A stretch of DNA of 59,050 bases from Clostridium sp. CAG:793. Lineage in GTDB: Bacteria; Bacillota; Clostridia; TANB77; CAG-508. This document shows positions 1-8,124 of the stretch, one piece after another. Made by a program: the position numbers and the translations under genes. How positions within the stretch are numbered: the first letter of the stretch is position 1; each line of letters begins with the position of its first letter. The notes below the pieces were generated by a model. It was not told the origin of the DNA and searched no databases. It was given only the letters and a program-made list of their open reading frames with translations. The stretch spans positions 52,876 to 111,925 of the forward strand of contig HF993644.1 in assembly GCA_000433915.1 (NCBI GenBank), written 5' to 3'.

Positions 1-1086
1 AGTGATAAAAATGGATATGAAGATTACATGTTAAAAGAAATATATGAACAGCCAACTGCTGTTAGAGAAACCATCGGAACTAAATTAGATAAAGATTTAA
101 AAATCAATTTGGATTTAGATAATATAGATTTTTCTAAATTTAATAAAATTTACATTGTAGCATGCGGTACTGCAATGCATGCTGGAATAGCTACAAAAAA
201 TATTTTTGAACAATTATGCAAGATTCCTACTATAGTTGATATGGCTTCAGAGTTCAGATATAACAATCCTTTAATTGACTCAAAAACATTATTTATATGT
301 ATATCACAATCTGGTGAAACAGCTGATACAATTGCAGCACTTAAATTAGCTAACAGTATGGATTGCACAACTATTGCTATTGTTAATGTTCAAGGAAGTT
401 CGATTACTAGATATGCACATCACACTTTATACACTCACGCAGGACCTGAAATTGCTGTTGCATCCACAAAAGCCTACACTTGTCAATTAACATTACTAAC
501 ATTATTAGCATTATACATGTCTGAAAGATTATTTGGAGAATCGAAATTATCTATTGATTTAAAAAAGGAATTATTACACATTCCTGAAAAAATAGCCCAA
601 AGTTTAGAAACCAATACTTTTATAGAAACATTGTCAAATGAAATTTATAAGAACCATGATTCATATTTTATAGGCAGAGGATCTGATTATGCTGTTGCAC
701 TAGAAGGATCATTAAAACTAAAAGAAATTTCATACATTCATTCAGAAGCATACGCTGCTGGTGAATTAAAGCACGGTCCAATTGCATTAATAGAGCAAAA
801 CGTCCCTGTAATTGGAATTGCAACTAATCAATTAACATTTGAAAAAACATTAAATAATTTAGAAGAAGCCTTAACACGCGGAGGAAAAATAATATTAATA
901 ACCAATACTCCTGATTATATTAATGCATCATTTGATACTATTGTAAAAATTCCAGAAGTACACTATTTATTGTCTCCTATCATTTCAGTAATTCCTCTAC
1001 AATTACTAGCTTATCATATTGCTAAAAATAAAAAACTAGATGTTGATAAACCTAGAAATCTTGCGAAGTCAGTTACGGTGGAATAA
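1..1086 (+). CDS. glmS: Glutamine--fructose-6-phosphate aminotransferase, C-terminal part (5' truncated)
   Basis: The reading frame is open from base 1, so the gene begins outside the window; 361 codons remain. The visible part carries the two SIS sugar-isomerase domains that convert fructose-6-phosphate to glucosamine-6-phosphate, the first step toward UDP-GlcNAc for peptidoglycan. Family marks are the MLKEIYEQP segment, the CGT and SQSGETADT phosphosugar-binding loops, ELKHGPIALI, and the conserved terminus DKPRNLAKSVTVE. The missing N-terminal part should be the glutaminase domain. It ends just before a strong hairpin terminator. Whether a glmS ribozyme precedes it cannot be seen here. Confidence 0.97.
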   Translation, partial: SDKNGYEDYMLKEIYEQPTAVRETIGTKLDKDLKINLDLDNIDFSKFNKIYIVACGTAMHAGIATKNIFEQLCKIPTIVDMASEFRYNNPLIDSKTLFICISQSGETADTIAALKLANSMDCTTIAIVNVQGSSITRYAHHTLYTHAGPEIAVASTKAYTCQLTLLTLLALYMSERLFGESKLSIDLKKELLHIPEKIAQSLETNTFIETLSNEIYKNHDSYFIGRGSDYAVALEGSLKLKEISYIHSEAYAAGELKHGPIALIEQNVPVIGIATNQLTFEKTLNNLEEALTRGGKIILITNTPDYINASFDTIVKIPEVHYLLSPIISVIPLQLLAYHIAKNKKLDVDKPRNLAKSVTVE

Positions 1087-1090
1087 AGCA

Positions 1091-1122
1091 AAATGGCGGG
1101 CATACAGCCCGCCATTTGTTTT
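1091..1122 (+). terminator. Intrinsic terminator after glmS
   Basis: An 11-bp perfect stem (1091-1101 with 1107-1117), loop ATACA, is followed by a T-rich run. The stem core GGCGGGC is GC-rich for this genome. It sits between the convergent glmS and the 1127-1501 gene and may serve both strands. Confidence 0.85.
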
Positions 1123-1126
1123 GCAG

Positions 1127-1501
1127 TTAACCTACCAAAATCATAGCAATCTCAGTAAGCATCGTATCAAGGTCAGAGTTCTCTTTGCTTAGCTTTCTTT
1201 CTCCGATAGTACACTCCTCAACACTGTTTAAAAGCAGTGCCTTGGCGTTCTTCAGCTTGTCTTCCTTAGGGAGGAACCTCATGTCCAGCTTTCCCTCCTT
1301 AAAGATGAGGTTCATCGTTTCTTTTCCTTTTTTAGAAACAATAATCCTCCTTCCTTTAGCATCAGAGCTAAAACTCAGTTTCCTTTCGATTCTACCAGTG
1401 GATGAGTTATTATACACAATCAGTGTATAACCCTCTCCTTCCAATCCCCACTGGCGTATCGCCTGTACATGTGCCTGTGAACTTGCCTTGTAATTCCGCA
1501 T
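1127..1501 (-). CDS. Unknown 124-residue protein in a higher-GC cassette
   Basis: I do not recognise the family. The protein is basic and mostly polar, with no membrane segment or signal peptide; the middle (GRRIIVSKKGKETMNLIF) looks like beta strands and the end is helical. The gene is convincing because it has an AAGGAG ribosome binding site 7-8 bases before ATG, its own consensus promoter at 1553-1581 and a shared terminator. Three of its sequence lines counted by hand have 38, 47 and 47 percent GC, well above neighbouring genes, and its codons favour C and G in third positions. This suggests recent transfer or constrained expression. Function unknown. Confidence 0.75.
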   Translation of the reverse strand: MRNYKASSQAHVQAIRQWGLEGEGYTLIVYNNSSTGRIERKLSFSSDAKGRRIIVSKKGKETMNLIFKEGKLDMRFLPKEDKLKNAKALLLNSVEECTIGERKLSKENSDLDTMLTEIAMILVG

Positions 1502-1552
1502 ATTTTATCACTCCTTATTTTAATTGGAATCACTTTTTACAAATATGATTAT

Positions 1553-1581
1553 ATTTTATCACAATTTGTTTTATATGTCAA
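1553..1581 (-). promoter_or_regulatory. Sigma-A-type promoter of the 1127-1501 gene
   Basis: On the minus strand TTGACA (1576-1581) and TAAAAT (1553-1558) are separated by exactly 17 bases. The start of transcription would fall near 1546, giving a leader of about 45 bases. Confidence 0.75.
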
Positions 1582-1683
1582 TGTTTTCCATCATAATTAT
1601 GTAACTTTAATTTTTTCTAATTCACTTTGCGTTTACCCTACAGAATTGCATTTAACTTTTTACTTGACGAACTTTAAATCTTT

Positions 1684-1947
1684 TCAGCAAAAAATTTTAA
1701 TTAATATAAGTAATGCTGCACCTGGAACTCCTAATATTCCAACTATAATAGAATTAATAATACTAAAACCTATATGAAAGTTAAATGATGCTCCCACTAA
1801 ATTTATCACAAATATAATTATTGCTCCCACTACTGAATTAGCTATTAATTTAATAATCTTTTTTAGTGGAAATGCGAAATATTTTCCGAAAATTAAAAGA
1901 ATTGCTATACATGCAATAAAAGATAAAATTACCTTATTGTCCATCAC
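1684..1947 (-). CDS. bofA: BofA-family pro-sigma-K processing regulator
   Basis: An 87-residue, strongly hydrophobic protein with two or three membrane segments ending in GVPGAALLILIKIF, the characteristic end of the BofA family. In Bacillus, BofA sits in the outer forespore membrane and holds the SpoIVFB protease inactive until the forespore signals, so it times sigma-K activation. The DUF2508 gene lies directly upstream on the same strand, as in the Bacillus recR-yaaL-bofA arrangement; recR is not visible here. This is one of the sporulation marks of the window. The family call is confident; the partner proteases are not in the window. Confidence 0.85.
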   Translation of the reverse strand: MMDNKVILSFIACIAILLIFGKYFAFPLKKIIKLIANSVVGAIIIFVINLVGASFNFHIGFSIINSIIVGILGVPGAALLILIKIFC

Positions 1948-2013
1948 AATACTATCCCTTTCTCTTGACCAAACTTATCATTTCTGATTAATATTATGAT
2001 GGACTAGCATTCT

Positions 2014-2262
2014 TTATGCTAACTTTTCCATTTCAATTCCTCTAACTTTTGCTAACTTAATTAGGCTATCTAGCTGAGCCTGTATTGATTTTATTCTATA
2101 AATATAATAATCTATTAAGTCATTTGTATCAGCAAATTCAAAATTCTTATTTGCATTAGTAAGTGCTGCTCTAGTATTTATTATATTTCTTAAAATCTCC
2201 TTTTTCTCTTCCTCCTCTGTCATGTGAATTAAAAGTTTATCTGTTAAATAATTCTCCCCCAT
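2014..2262 (-). CDS. yaaL: DUF2508 (YaaL-like) small protein
   Basis: A soluble helical protein whose pattern (a helical start, then DTNDLIDYYIYRIKSIQAQL and a lysine-rich end) matches the YaaL/DUF2508 family, which is commonly found next to bofA. Its biochemical role is not established. I chose the ATG at 2262; the frame also opens at a TTG at 2286, but the AAGGAG at 2276-2281 lies between the two and overlaps the TTG start region. The spacing of 13 bases to the ATG is long, so the start is moderately sure. It lies 66 bases upstream of bofA and is probably cotranscribed with it. Confidence 0.75.
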   Translation of the reverse strand: MGENYLTDKLLIHMTEEEEKKEILRNIINTRAALTNANKNFEFADTNDLIDYYIYRIKSIQAQLDSLIKLAKVRGIEMEKLA

Positions 2263-2405
2263 GTTCTTATCATATCTCCTTATCAAATTTTATAGAATAT
2301 TTTTATTTATAAATCTATCCTTTTATTAGTATATTCTCAATAATTTCCATTTATGCATATTTTTTTAATTTTTTTGTTTTATTTGTCAAAATACTTTGTC
2401 AAGCC

Positions 2406-2434
2406 TTGTAATTTGCCTAAAAAAATGATAAAAT
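2406..2434 (+). promoter_or_regulatory. Promoter of serS
   Basis: TTGTAA (2406-2411) and TAAAAT (2429-2434) have a 17-base spacer. The leader to the serS start at 2505 is only about 65 bases, which leaves no room for a T-box. Confidence 0.65.
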
Positions 2435-2504
2435 AATACATATTTATAGGCTTTATCAAACCTAAATTTAAGAATTTATATTTAAAACGAAAGGACAAAT
2501 TATT

Positions 2505-3791
2505 ATGATCGACTTAAAATTTTTAAGAGAAAATCCAGATATCGTAAAAGAAAATATTAAGAAAAAATTTCAAGATTATAAACTTCCTCTTGTTGATGAA
2601 GTTATTGATTTTGATAAAAAGAATAGAGAAGCTACTCTAAAAGGAGATTCTTTAAGAAGTCAGCGTAATTCTATAAGTAGTCAAATTGGCGTTCTTATGA
2701 AAAATGGTAAAAAAGATGAAGCTGAAGAACTAAAAAAACAAGTTCAAGCAATTAATTCTGAACTTGAAGAAAATGAGAAACTTGAAGAGCAATATGCAGA
2801 AGAGATAAAATCTAGAATGATGAAGATTCCAAACATTATGGATGCATCTGTTCCGATTGGTAAAGATGACTCTGAAAACGTTGAAGTTCAAAGATTTGGT
2901 GAGCCTAGAGTTCCAGATTATGAAATCCCTTATCATGCTGATATAATTGATAAATTTAATGGATTAGATAAAGAATCTGCTGGAAGAACAAGTGGTGTTG
3001 GTTTCTATTATCTATTAGGAAATATTGCAAGATTACATGAAGCATTACTTGCCTATGCTCGTGATTATATGATAAATAATGGATTTACTTATGCTATTCC
3101 ACCTTTTATGATACATGGCGACATTGTTAATGGTGTTATGTCTTTTGAAGAAATGGATGCTATGATGTATAAAATCGAAGGTGAAGACTTATATTTAATT
3201 GGAACATCTGAGCATTCAATGATTGGTAAGTTTAAAGGTCAATTAATAAAAAAATCTGAACTACCAATAAAAATGACATCTTATTCACCATGTTTCAGAA
3301 AAGAAATCGGTTCACACGGACTTGAAGAAAGAGGCTTATACAGAGTTCACCAATTCGAGAAACAAGAAATGATCGTTTTATGTGAGCCAGAAGAATCAAT
3401 GGATTACTACAATAAAATGTGGAAATTAAGTGTTGACTTATTTAGAAGTTTAAATGTCCCTGTAAGACAACTTGATTGTTGTTCTGGTGATTTAGCTGAC
3501 TTAAAAGTTAAATCATGTGATATTGAAGCATGGTCACCTAGACAGAAAAAATATTTCGAAGTTTGTAGTTGTTCAAACTTGGGTGATGCACAGGCTCGTA
3601 GATTAGGCATACGTGTAAAAAGTGAAAAAGGTAACTACTTCCTACACACTCTTAATAATACAGTTATTGCAACTCCAAGAGGACTTATTGCCGTTATAGA
3701 AAATAATTATAATGAAGATGGAAGCATAACTATTCCAGAAGTATTAAGACCTTATATGGGTGGAATGGATAAATTAGTACCAGAAAAATAA
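2505..3791 (+). CDS. serS: Serine--tRNA ligase, archaeal-like motif 3
   Basis: A 428-residue class II synthetase that charges tRNA-Ser. The first roughly 110 residues form the charged coiled-coil arm that grips the long variable arm of the tRNA. The catalytic core shows LIGTSEH, motif 2 (CFRKEIGSHGLEERGLYRV) and CSCSNLGDAQARR. Motif 3 reads LNNTVIATPRGLIAVIENN rather than the usual bacterial LNGSALAVGR type; the T-A-T-x-R arrangement and DGSITIPEVLRPYMGG recall archaeal and some clostridial SerRS. Length is normal. It is monocistronic, with its own promoter and a strong terminator. An AAAGG ribosome binding site precedes the ATG. Confidence 0.96.
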   Translation: MIDLKFLRENPDIVKENIKKKFQDYKLPLVDEVIDFDKKNREATLKGDSLRSQRNSISSQIGVLMKNGKKDEAEELKKQVQAINSELEENEKLEEQYAEEIKSRMMKIPNIMDASVPIGKDDSENVEVQRFGEPRVPDYEIPYHADIIDKFNGLDKESAGRTSGVGFYYLLGNIARLHEALLAYARDYMINNGFTYAIPPFMIHGDIVNGVMSFEEMDAMMYKIEGEDLYLIGTSEHSMIGKFKGQLIKKSELPIKMTSYSPCFRKEIGSHGLEERGLYRVHQFEKQEMIVLCEPEESMDYYNKMWKLSVDLFRSLNVPVRQLDCCSGDLADLKVKSCDIEAWSPRQKKYFEVCSCSNLGDAQARRLGIRVKSEKGNYFLHTLNNTVIATPRGLIAVIENNYNEDGSITIPEVLRPYMGGMDKLVPEK

Positions 3792-3805
3792 TATATGTTT
3801 GCACC

Positions 3806-3836
3806 AAAAATGAGTGGCTAACATCCACTCATTTTT
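3806..3836 (+). terminator. Terminator after serS
   Basis: A perfect 12-bp stem (3806-3817 with 3825-3836), a 7-base loop and a terminal T run. Confidence 0.85.
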
Positions 3837-3864
3837 AGTACATATTATTCGCAAGGAGTAAAAA

Positions 3865-4485
3865 ATGATAGTAAAAAATTCTGAATTTACAATTTCAGCA
3901 GTAAGTCCTAAGCAGTACCCTGCTGATGGTTTAAAGCAAATCGTTTTAGTTGGAAAATCTAATGTTGGAAAATCATCTTTTATTAACACAATGGTTAATA
4001 GAAAAAAACTAGCTCGCACTAGTAGTGAACCTGGAAAAACGAGATTAATCAACTTTTACAAAGTTAAAGGAAATTATGAAAAAAATGGCGAATCTACTAC
4101 TCAAGAGCAAGATTTTTATTTAGTTGATTTACCTGGTTATGGTTTTAGTAAAATGTCAAAACAGCAACAAATTGAAGTTGGCAATTTTATTGAAGAATAT
4201 TTAGTAAAATGCACAAGCATATCATTAGTAGTCTTTTTAATTGATATTAGGCATAATCCAACTGAAAACGATAAAATGATGTATGATTACATCATACATC
4301 AAAATTTACCTTGTATTATAATTGCAAATAAAGCTGATAAAATAGCTGTCACAAAAGTAGACAGTCAAGTCAAAAATTTGCAAAATATACTTAATCCACT
4401 TAAAGATTTGACATTTATCCCTTATTCTTCAGAAAGAAGAATCTATACAGATAATGCATGGTCTGAAATCGAAAAATACCTATAA
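3865..4485 (+). CDS. engB: Ribosome biogenesis GTP-binding protein YsxC/EngB
   Basis: A 206-residue TRAFAC GTPase needed for late assembly of the large ribosomal subunit. G1 is GKSNVGKSS (residues 30-38), G3 is DLPGYG (88-93) and G4 is NKAD (155-158); the family signature GKTRLINFY is at 58-66. A short insertion rich in E, N, T and Q (about 70-82) separates the G2 strand from G3 and is slightly longer than usual. The start is set by AAGGAG eight bases upstream. It is convergent with the unknown gene at 4488-5219, with only two bases between stop codons and no clear terminator in between. Confidence 0.95.
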   Translation: MIVKNSEFTISAVSPKQYPADGLKQIVLVGKSNVGKSSFINTMVNRKKLARTSSEPGKTRLINFYKVKGNYEKNGESTTQEQDFYLVDLPGYGFSKMSKQQQIEVGNFIEEYLVKCTSISLVVFLIDIRHNPTENDKMMYDYIIHQNLPCIIIANKADKIAVTKVDSQVKNLQNILNPLKDLTFIPYSSERRIYTDNAWSEIEKYL

Positions 4486-4487
4486 TA

Positions 4488-5219
4488 TTATTTTTCTCTA
4501 TCCTCTTCATCTCCTCTCGGAGCTGCATGAGGATTCTTTTTTAAATTAGTATCACCATGATCTCTTTTTATATTATCTAATACATTGTCAAAAGGCAATC
4601 TTACATTTGATCTTTTATAATCTCTAAGTGCTAATTTATATATTTCTCTTGGATTATTAAAAACACTGTACGTTCCACTTGTATAATGTAAATCCCCAAA
4701 TTCATCATTATAACAAATCTCTAATCCTGATTCATCGAAAAAAAGCGAAGTATATTTCCCTTTATATAAAAAACATGTTGTATCAGTTTTCCCATCTTCC
4801 CCTTCTACTTCCACGAATCTTCCTATGTAAGTAGATTCTTTTAAGAAATCAATTAATGACATATAATCATTTTCTAATTTTTTGTCACTTACTACAAAAC
4901 AAGGTCTTACTTTTTCTTCAAAATCATCTGGACCATACAATTCTTTTGTATTTGTATTAATATCTAACATGAAAAAATCATAATTATAAGTAGTCTGTAT
5001 GAGCCTATTAGCAGGAACTCTTTCTAATTTAGATATACGTTTTCTTAAAGTTTCGCATATATCAATATCTCTTTCATATTCCTCATCACTTATTGGTTCA
5101 TCACAATTTTCAATCACACATTCCCCATCTTTTAATTGCTGTCTATATGATTGTAAAAAATCTCCTACTCTAAATCTCCTTTTTCTCATATATAATTCAG
5201 ATTGATAATATACCTTCAT
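4488..5219 (-). CDS. Unknown acidic protein, paralogue of the neighbouring gene
   Basis: I do not recognise the family. The protein is soluble and charged, with a helical part near residues 40-70 and a low-complexity tail rich in D, E and R. A central segment, YMSLIDFLKESTYIGRF, matches YQSLSNFLLSASFIGRF in the next upstream gene, and both begin with an RK-rich strand followed by a helical pair, so the two are diverged tandem paralogues. The ATG at 5219 has GGAGA six bases upstream; an ATG at 5231 in the same frame has none. The two genes are separated by about 20 bases and are surely cotranscribed. Function unknown. Confidence 0.7.
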   Translation of the reverse strand: MKVYYQSELYMRKRRFRVGDFLQSYRQQLKDGECVIENCDEPISDEEYERDIDICETLRKRISKLERVPANRLIQTTYNYDFFMLDINTNTKELYGPDDFEEKVRPCFVVSDKKLENDYMSLIDFLKESTYIGRFVEVEGEDGKTDTTCFLYKGKYTSLFFDESGLEICYNDEFGDLHYTSGTYSVFNNPREIYKLALRDYKRSNVRLPFDNVLDNIKRDHGDTNLKKNPHAAPRGDEEDREK

Positions 5220-5241
5220 ATAATTCTCCATTTATTTATAT

Positions 5242-5964
5242 TTACAATTCATTCTCTTTTTCACAATCATGTTGTTTATTATATTTCTGTATAATTTGTA
5301 AAAATATATCTGCTGAATCATCAATTTTCTTTTGAAGTATCATTTGAACTGCCCCTTTATACACATTATCTGGAATATTAGCTTCAGTAAAAACTGGACC
5401 TTGAAGTTCAAATTCTACATCACTATTCAAATAAATATTAGGTCCCATTGAATCTACAGTTATTAAATTATCTTTTGATTTATATAAAAGTAATGTTGGT
5501 TGGTGCGGAATATATAAACTTAGTTGATTTACTCCTTTTCTAGCATGCATAGTTGCAAATCTTCCTATAAAACTAGCTGATAAAAGGAAATTTGATAAGC
5601 TCTGATAATTTTCCTTTAGCTCTTCATCACTAATATCTGCAATATATCTAATATGTTTTGTTCCAGCAGTACTATTTATTATAACTTTTCTACCATTATT
5701 CCATTTTTTTAATAAATATAAATCTTGCTTTCCATCAGCTCTTGCTTCATCCATTGGAATTGTTTCATATTCTTCTAATTTGTTCTCAAGTCTTGTTTTC
5801 ATTGTTTCCAAAGCTAATAGCTCTTCTTCACTTTCAGCAATAGCCATTCTATAATCTATGTCACTCATCATGTTACTAATAGTATTTAGTTCTCTTTTAT
5901 AATATTCCCCATTTGTAAAGGGCTTTTTTCTAATATAAATTAAATCTCCTGATGGTTGCTTCAT
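5242..5964 (-). CDS. Unknown protein, first of a tandem paralogous pair
   Basis: A 240-residue soluble protein with no recognised domain. Residues 25-70 are rich in E, L and K and probably form a helical hairpin; a beta-rich core with the shared segment YQSLSNFLLSASFIGRF follows. It has a fair ribosome binding site (GAGGA) before ATG. The gene starts right after the gltX-DUF951 terminator, so its promoter must overlap that hairpin region. Its downstream partner at 4488-5219 shares the same layout at low identity, which suggests an old duplication and perhaps a heteromeric pair. Confidence 0.7.
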   Translation of the reverse strand: MKQPSGDLIYIRKKPFTNGEYYKRELNTISNMMSDIDYRMAIAESEEELLALETMKTRLENKLEEYETIPMDEARADGKQDLYLLKKWNNGRKVIINSTAGTKHIRYIADISDEELKENYQSLSNFLLSASFIGRFATMHARKGVNQLSLYIPHQPTLLLYKSKDNLITVDSMGPNIYLNSDVEFELQGPVFTEANIPDNVYKGAVQMILQKKIDDSADIFLQIIQKYNKQHDCEKENEL

Positions 5965-5986
5965 ATATTCCTCTTTTCTAAAGCAA

Positions 5987-6029
5987 AAAGATAGAATCTA
6001 TAAATTATATTATATAGAATTCTATCTTT
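5987..6029 (-). terminator. Terminator of the gltX-DUF951 operon
   Basis: An 11-bp perfect outer stem (5987-5997 with 6019-6029) and a short inner CTATA/TATAG stem. On the minus strand it is followed by TTTTTGCTTT. Confidence 0.8.
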
Positions 6030-6057
6030 CGTTCTTACTGTAATAGTACTTTTATAT

Positions 6058-6234
6058 TCAGATTTCTTTTTTAGTAATTGCCTTTAACGCTTTTTCTCGT
6101 GTCATAGTTATCATCTTGCCACACCCCAAGCATCTAAATTTAAAGTCAACTCCAACTCTTTCTAATATCCACTCTTTACTACCACAAGGATGAACTTTCT
6201 TTGTTCGTACCCTGTCCCCAACTTGAAAATCCAT
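6058..6234 (-). CDS. DUF951 small zinc-ribbon-like protein
   Basis: A 58-residue protein with the DUF951 signature: VGDRVRTKKVHPCGS, then CLGCGKMITMTREK. The three cysteines and the HPCG motif suggest a small metal- or nucleic-acid-binding fold; the role is not established. I use the ATG at 6234, with AAAGGA upstream; a TTG at 6243 is too close to that site. It follows gltX by 22 bases and shares its terminator. Confidence 0.85.
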   Translation of the reverse strand: MDFQVGDRVRTKKVHPCGSKEWILERVGVDFKFRCLGCGKMITMTREKALKAITKKEI

Positions 6235-6256
6235 TAAATTCAATTTCCTTTCAATA

Positions 6257-7888
6257 TTATTGAATAGCTTTATTTAATCTTGCAATGACTTCATCGTTTC
6301 CAAGTACGTTCATTATTTCATATAAGTCTGGTGTGTTCCTTCTACCTGTAATTGCAACTCTAATTACTGAGCTTATGTCTCCAACATGTCCTGGCCATTT
6401 TTCTGGATCTGCTTTATATTCCTTTACTTCTCTTGCATATCCGCATTTTTCAGCAACATCTTTCATTTTGCTAAACCATGTTTCCTTATCATCATTAGAA
6501 TTATATACATTTATATATTCTTTAATAACTTTAATAACTTCTTCGCCATTTATTTTATCAAAGTCATAGCTTTCAGGCTTATTATACATATATATAATAT
6601 TTTCTTTAACATCTGACCATTTTGATAAATCTTTTCTTGGTTTCTTTGAATTTTCTCTTTCAATTCCAAATACTTTTAATCCATATTCCTTATCACTTAG
6701 CATTTGAGCTAATTCTTCATCATATTGCTTTGCCCACTCATTTGCAAATGAATAAACTTGCTCTGCTGAATATCTTGCAATAACATTCTTAGATACGTCA
6801 AGTAGTTTTACCATATCAAATACAGCTCCACTAACTCCCATCTTTGAAAGTTCTAATTTAAATTCATTCATTGGCTTTGTTGGATTTGCTCTTCTCCATC
6901 CTTCAAAACTTGAATTTATAATATTCATTAAATATTCATTAACTGCATCACTTGGGATTCCTTCTTTATGATAATAGTCAACAGCTGCTTCTGGATCTTT
7001 TCTCTTGCTTATTTTACGTTTCTTTCCATCATCTTCTTTTAGTATACTTGGTACTTGTGCATACTTTGGTGGTTTAAATCCAAATGCTTGGAATATCTCA
7101 ATGTGTAATGGCGTTGAAGAAATCCATTCCTCTCCACGTACAACTATTGTTGTTCTCATTAAATGATCATCAACAACATGTGCAAAATGGTACACTGGAA
7201 GTCCATCAGCCTTTATAAGAACTGCATCTTGGTCATTTTCTGGGAATTCTATAAATCCTCTAACTGCATCTTTTACCTTTATTTTTCTATCTTCTCTTCC
7301 TTGAGAACGAAGTCTTATTACAAATTTATCACCATTTTTTATTCTTGCAATAGCTTCATCAACTGGAAGATCTCTATACTTTGCCCATACTCCATAAAAT
7401 CCTGTTCTAAGTCCTGCTGCTTCTTGTTTTTTACGAATCTCATCAATTTCTTCTGGTGTTGCAAAACATGGATATGCCCTTCCTTGTTCAATTAAATATT
7501 TAGCATAAGAATGATAAATCTCTCTTCTCATACTTTGTTTATAAGGTCCATAGCTTCCCTTTTCTTCAGTTTCGCTTATCATTCCCTCATCTGGAACAAA
7601 ATCAAATTTTGCAAGAGCCTCTACAATTTGGTTAACACCATTTTCAATTTTTCTAACTTGATCTGTATCTTCTATTCTTAGCATAAATACACCATTAGAC
7701 TGTTTTGCAAGTGCTCTATTTATTATACATTGATATAATCCACCAATATGAACAAAACCAGTTGGACTTGGTGCAAATCTAGTTACTTCCGCACCTTGTG
7801 GTAAATCTCTTGGTCCATATTTTTCTTCATAATATTCTATTGGTTTAGCATCAGGATAAATAGCATTAGCCAAATCTTTATAATACAT
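6257..7888 (-). CDS. gltX: Glutamate--tRNA ligase
   Basis: A class I synthetase of 543 residues. The HIGH-type motif is HIGG (residues 47-50) within RFAPSPTGFVHIGG, RIEDTD is at 71-76 and the KMSKS-type motif is KISKR (292-296). It attaches glutamate to tRNA-Glu and, if the genome lacks GlnRS, also to tRNA-Gln for later amidation; no GatCAB gene is in the window. It is somewhat longer than common GluRS because about 35 residues precede the RFAPSPTG strand and the C-terminal anticodon-binding half is extended. The ATG is preceded by AAAGGA. Cotranscribed with the DUF951 gene. Confidence 0.94.
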   Translation of the reverse strand: MYYKDLANAIYPDAKPIEYYEEKYGPRDLPQGAEVTRFAPSPTGFVHIGGLYQCIINRALAKQSNGVFMLRIEDTDQVRKIENGVNQIVEALAKFDFVPDEGMISETEEKGSYGPYKQSMRREIYHSYAKYLIEQGRAYPCFATPEEIDEIRKKQEAAGLRTGFYGVWAKYRDLPVDEAIARIKNGDKFVIRLRSQGREDRKIKVKDAVRGFIEFPENDQDAVLIKADGLPVYHFAHVVDDHLMRTTIVVRGEEWISSTPLHIEIFQAFGFKPPKYAQVPSILKEDDGKKRKISKRKDPEAAVDYYHKEGIPSDAVNEYLMNIINSSFEGWRRANPTKPMNEFKLELSKMGVSGAVFDMVKLLDVSKNVIARYSAEQVYSFANEWAKQYDEELAQMLSDKEYGLKVFGIERENSKKPRKDLSKWSDVKENIIYMYNKPESYDFDKINGEEVIKVIKEYINVYNSNDDKETWFSKMKDVAEKCGYAREVKEYKADPEKWPGHVGDISSVIRVAITGRRNTPDLYEIMNVLGNDEVIARLNKAIQ

Positions 7889-8076
7889 TTTTTATTCCTT
7901 TCTTACAACTTTGTAGTTGTCTTTCTCAAATTAACAACATCTATTATAAACTATTTTTGTTGATATTTCAAGCATTTATATAATTTCTAAAAATTTTCAT
8001 CATCCATTTACGATTATGCTTATATTTTATCATTCATATCACCATTATAAGCACAAATTATCAACTTATTAACAAC

Positions 8077-8122
8077 AAAAGCAGTAATACCAAGTCATAA
8101 AAGACTTGATATTGCTGCTTTT
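8077..8122 (-). terminator. Terminator after rnj
   Basis: A 20-position stem (8077-8096 with 8103-8122), with one wobble pair and one mismatch, and a 6-base loop. It starts three bases after the rnj stop codon; the stem base is A/T-rich and provides the U run on the minus strand. Confidence 0.8.
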
Positions 8123-8124
8123 AT

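Noticed and set aside
2287..2504. T-box riboswitch upstream of serS
   Set aside because: The predicted leader is about 65 bases, and no AGGGTGGNACCGCG element is present.
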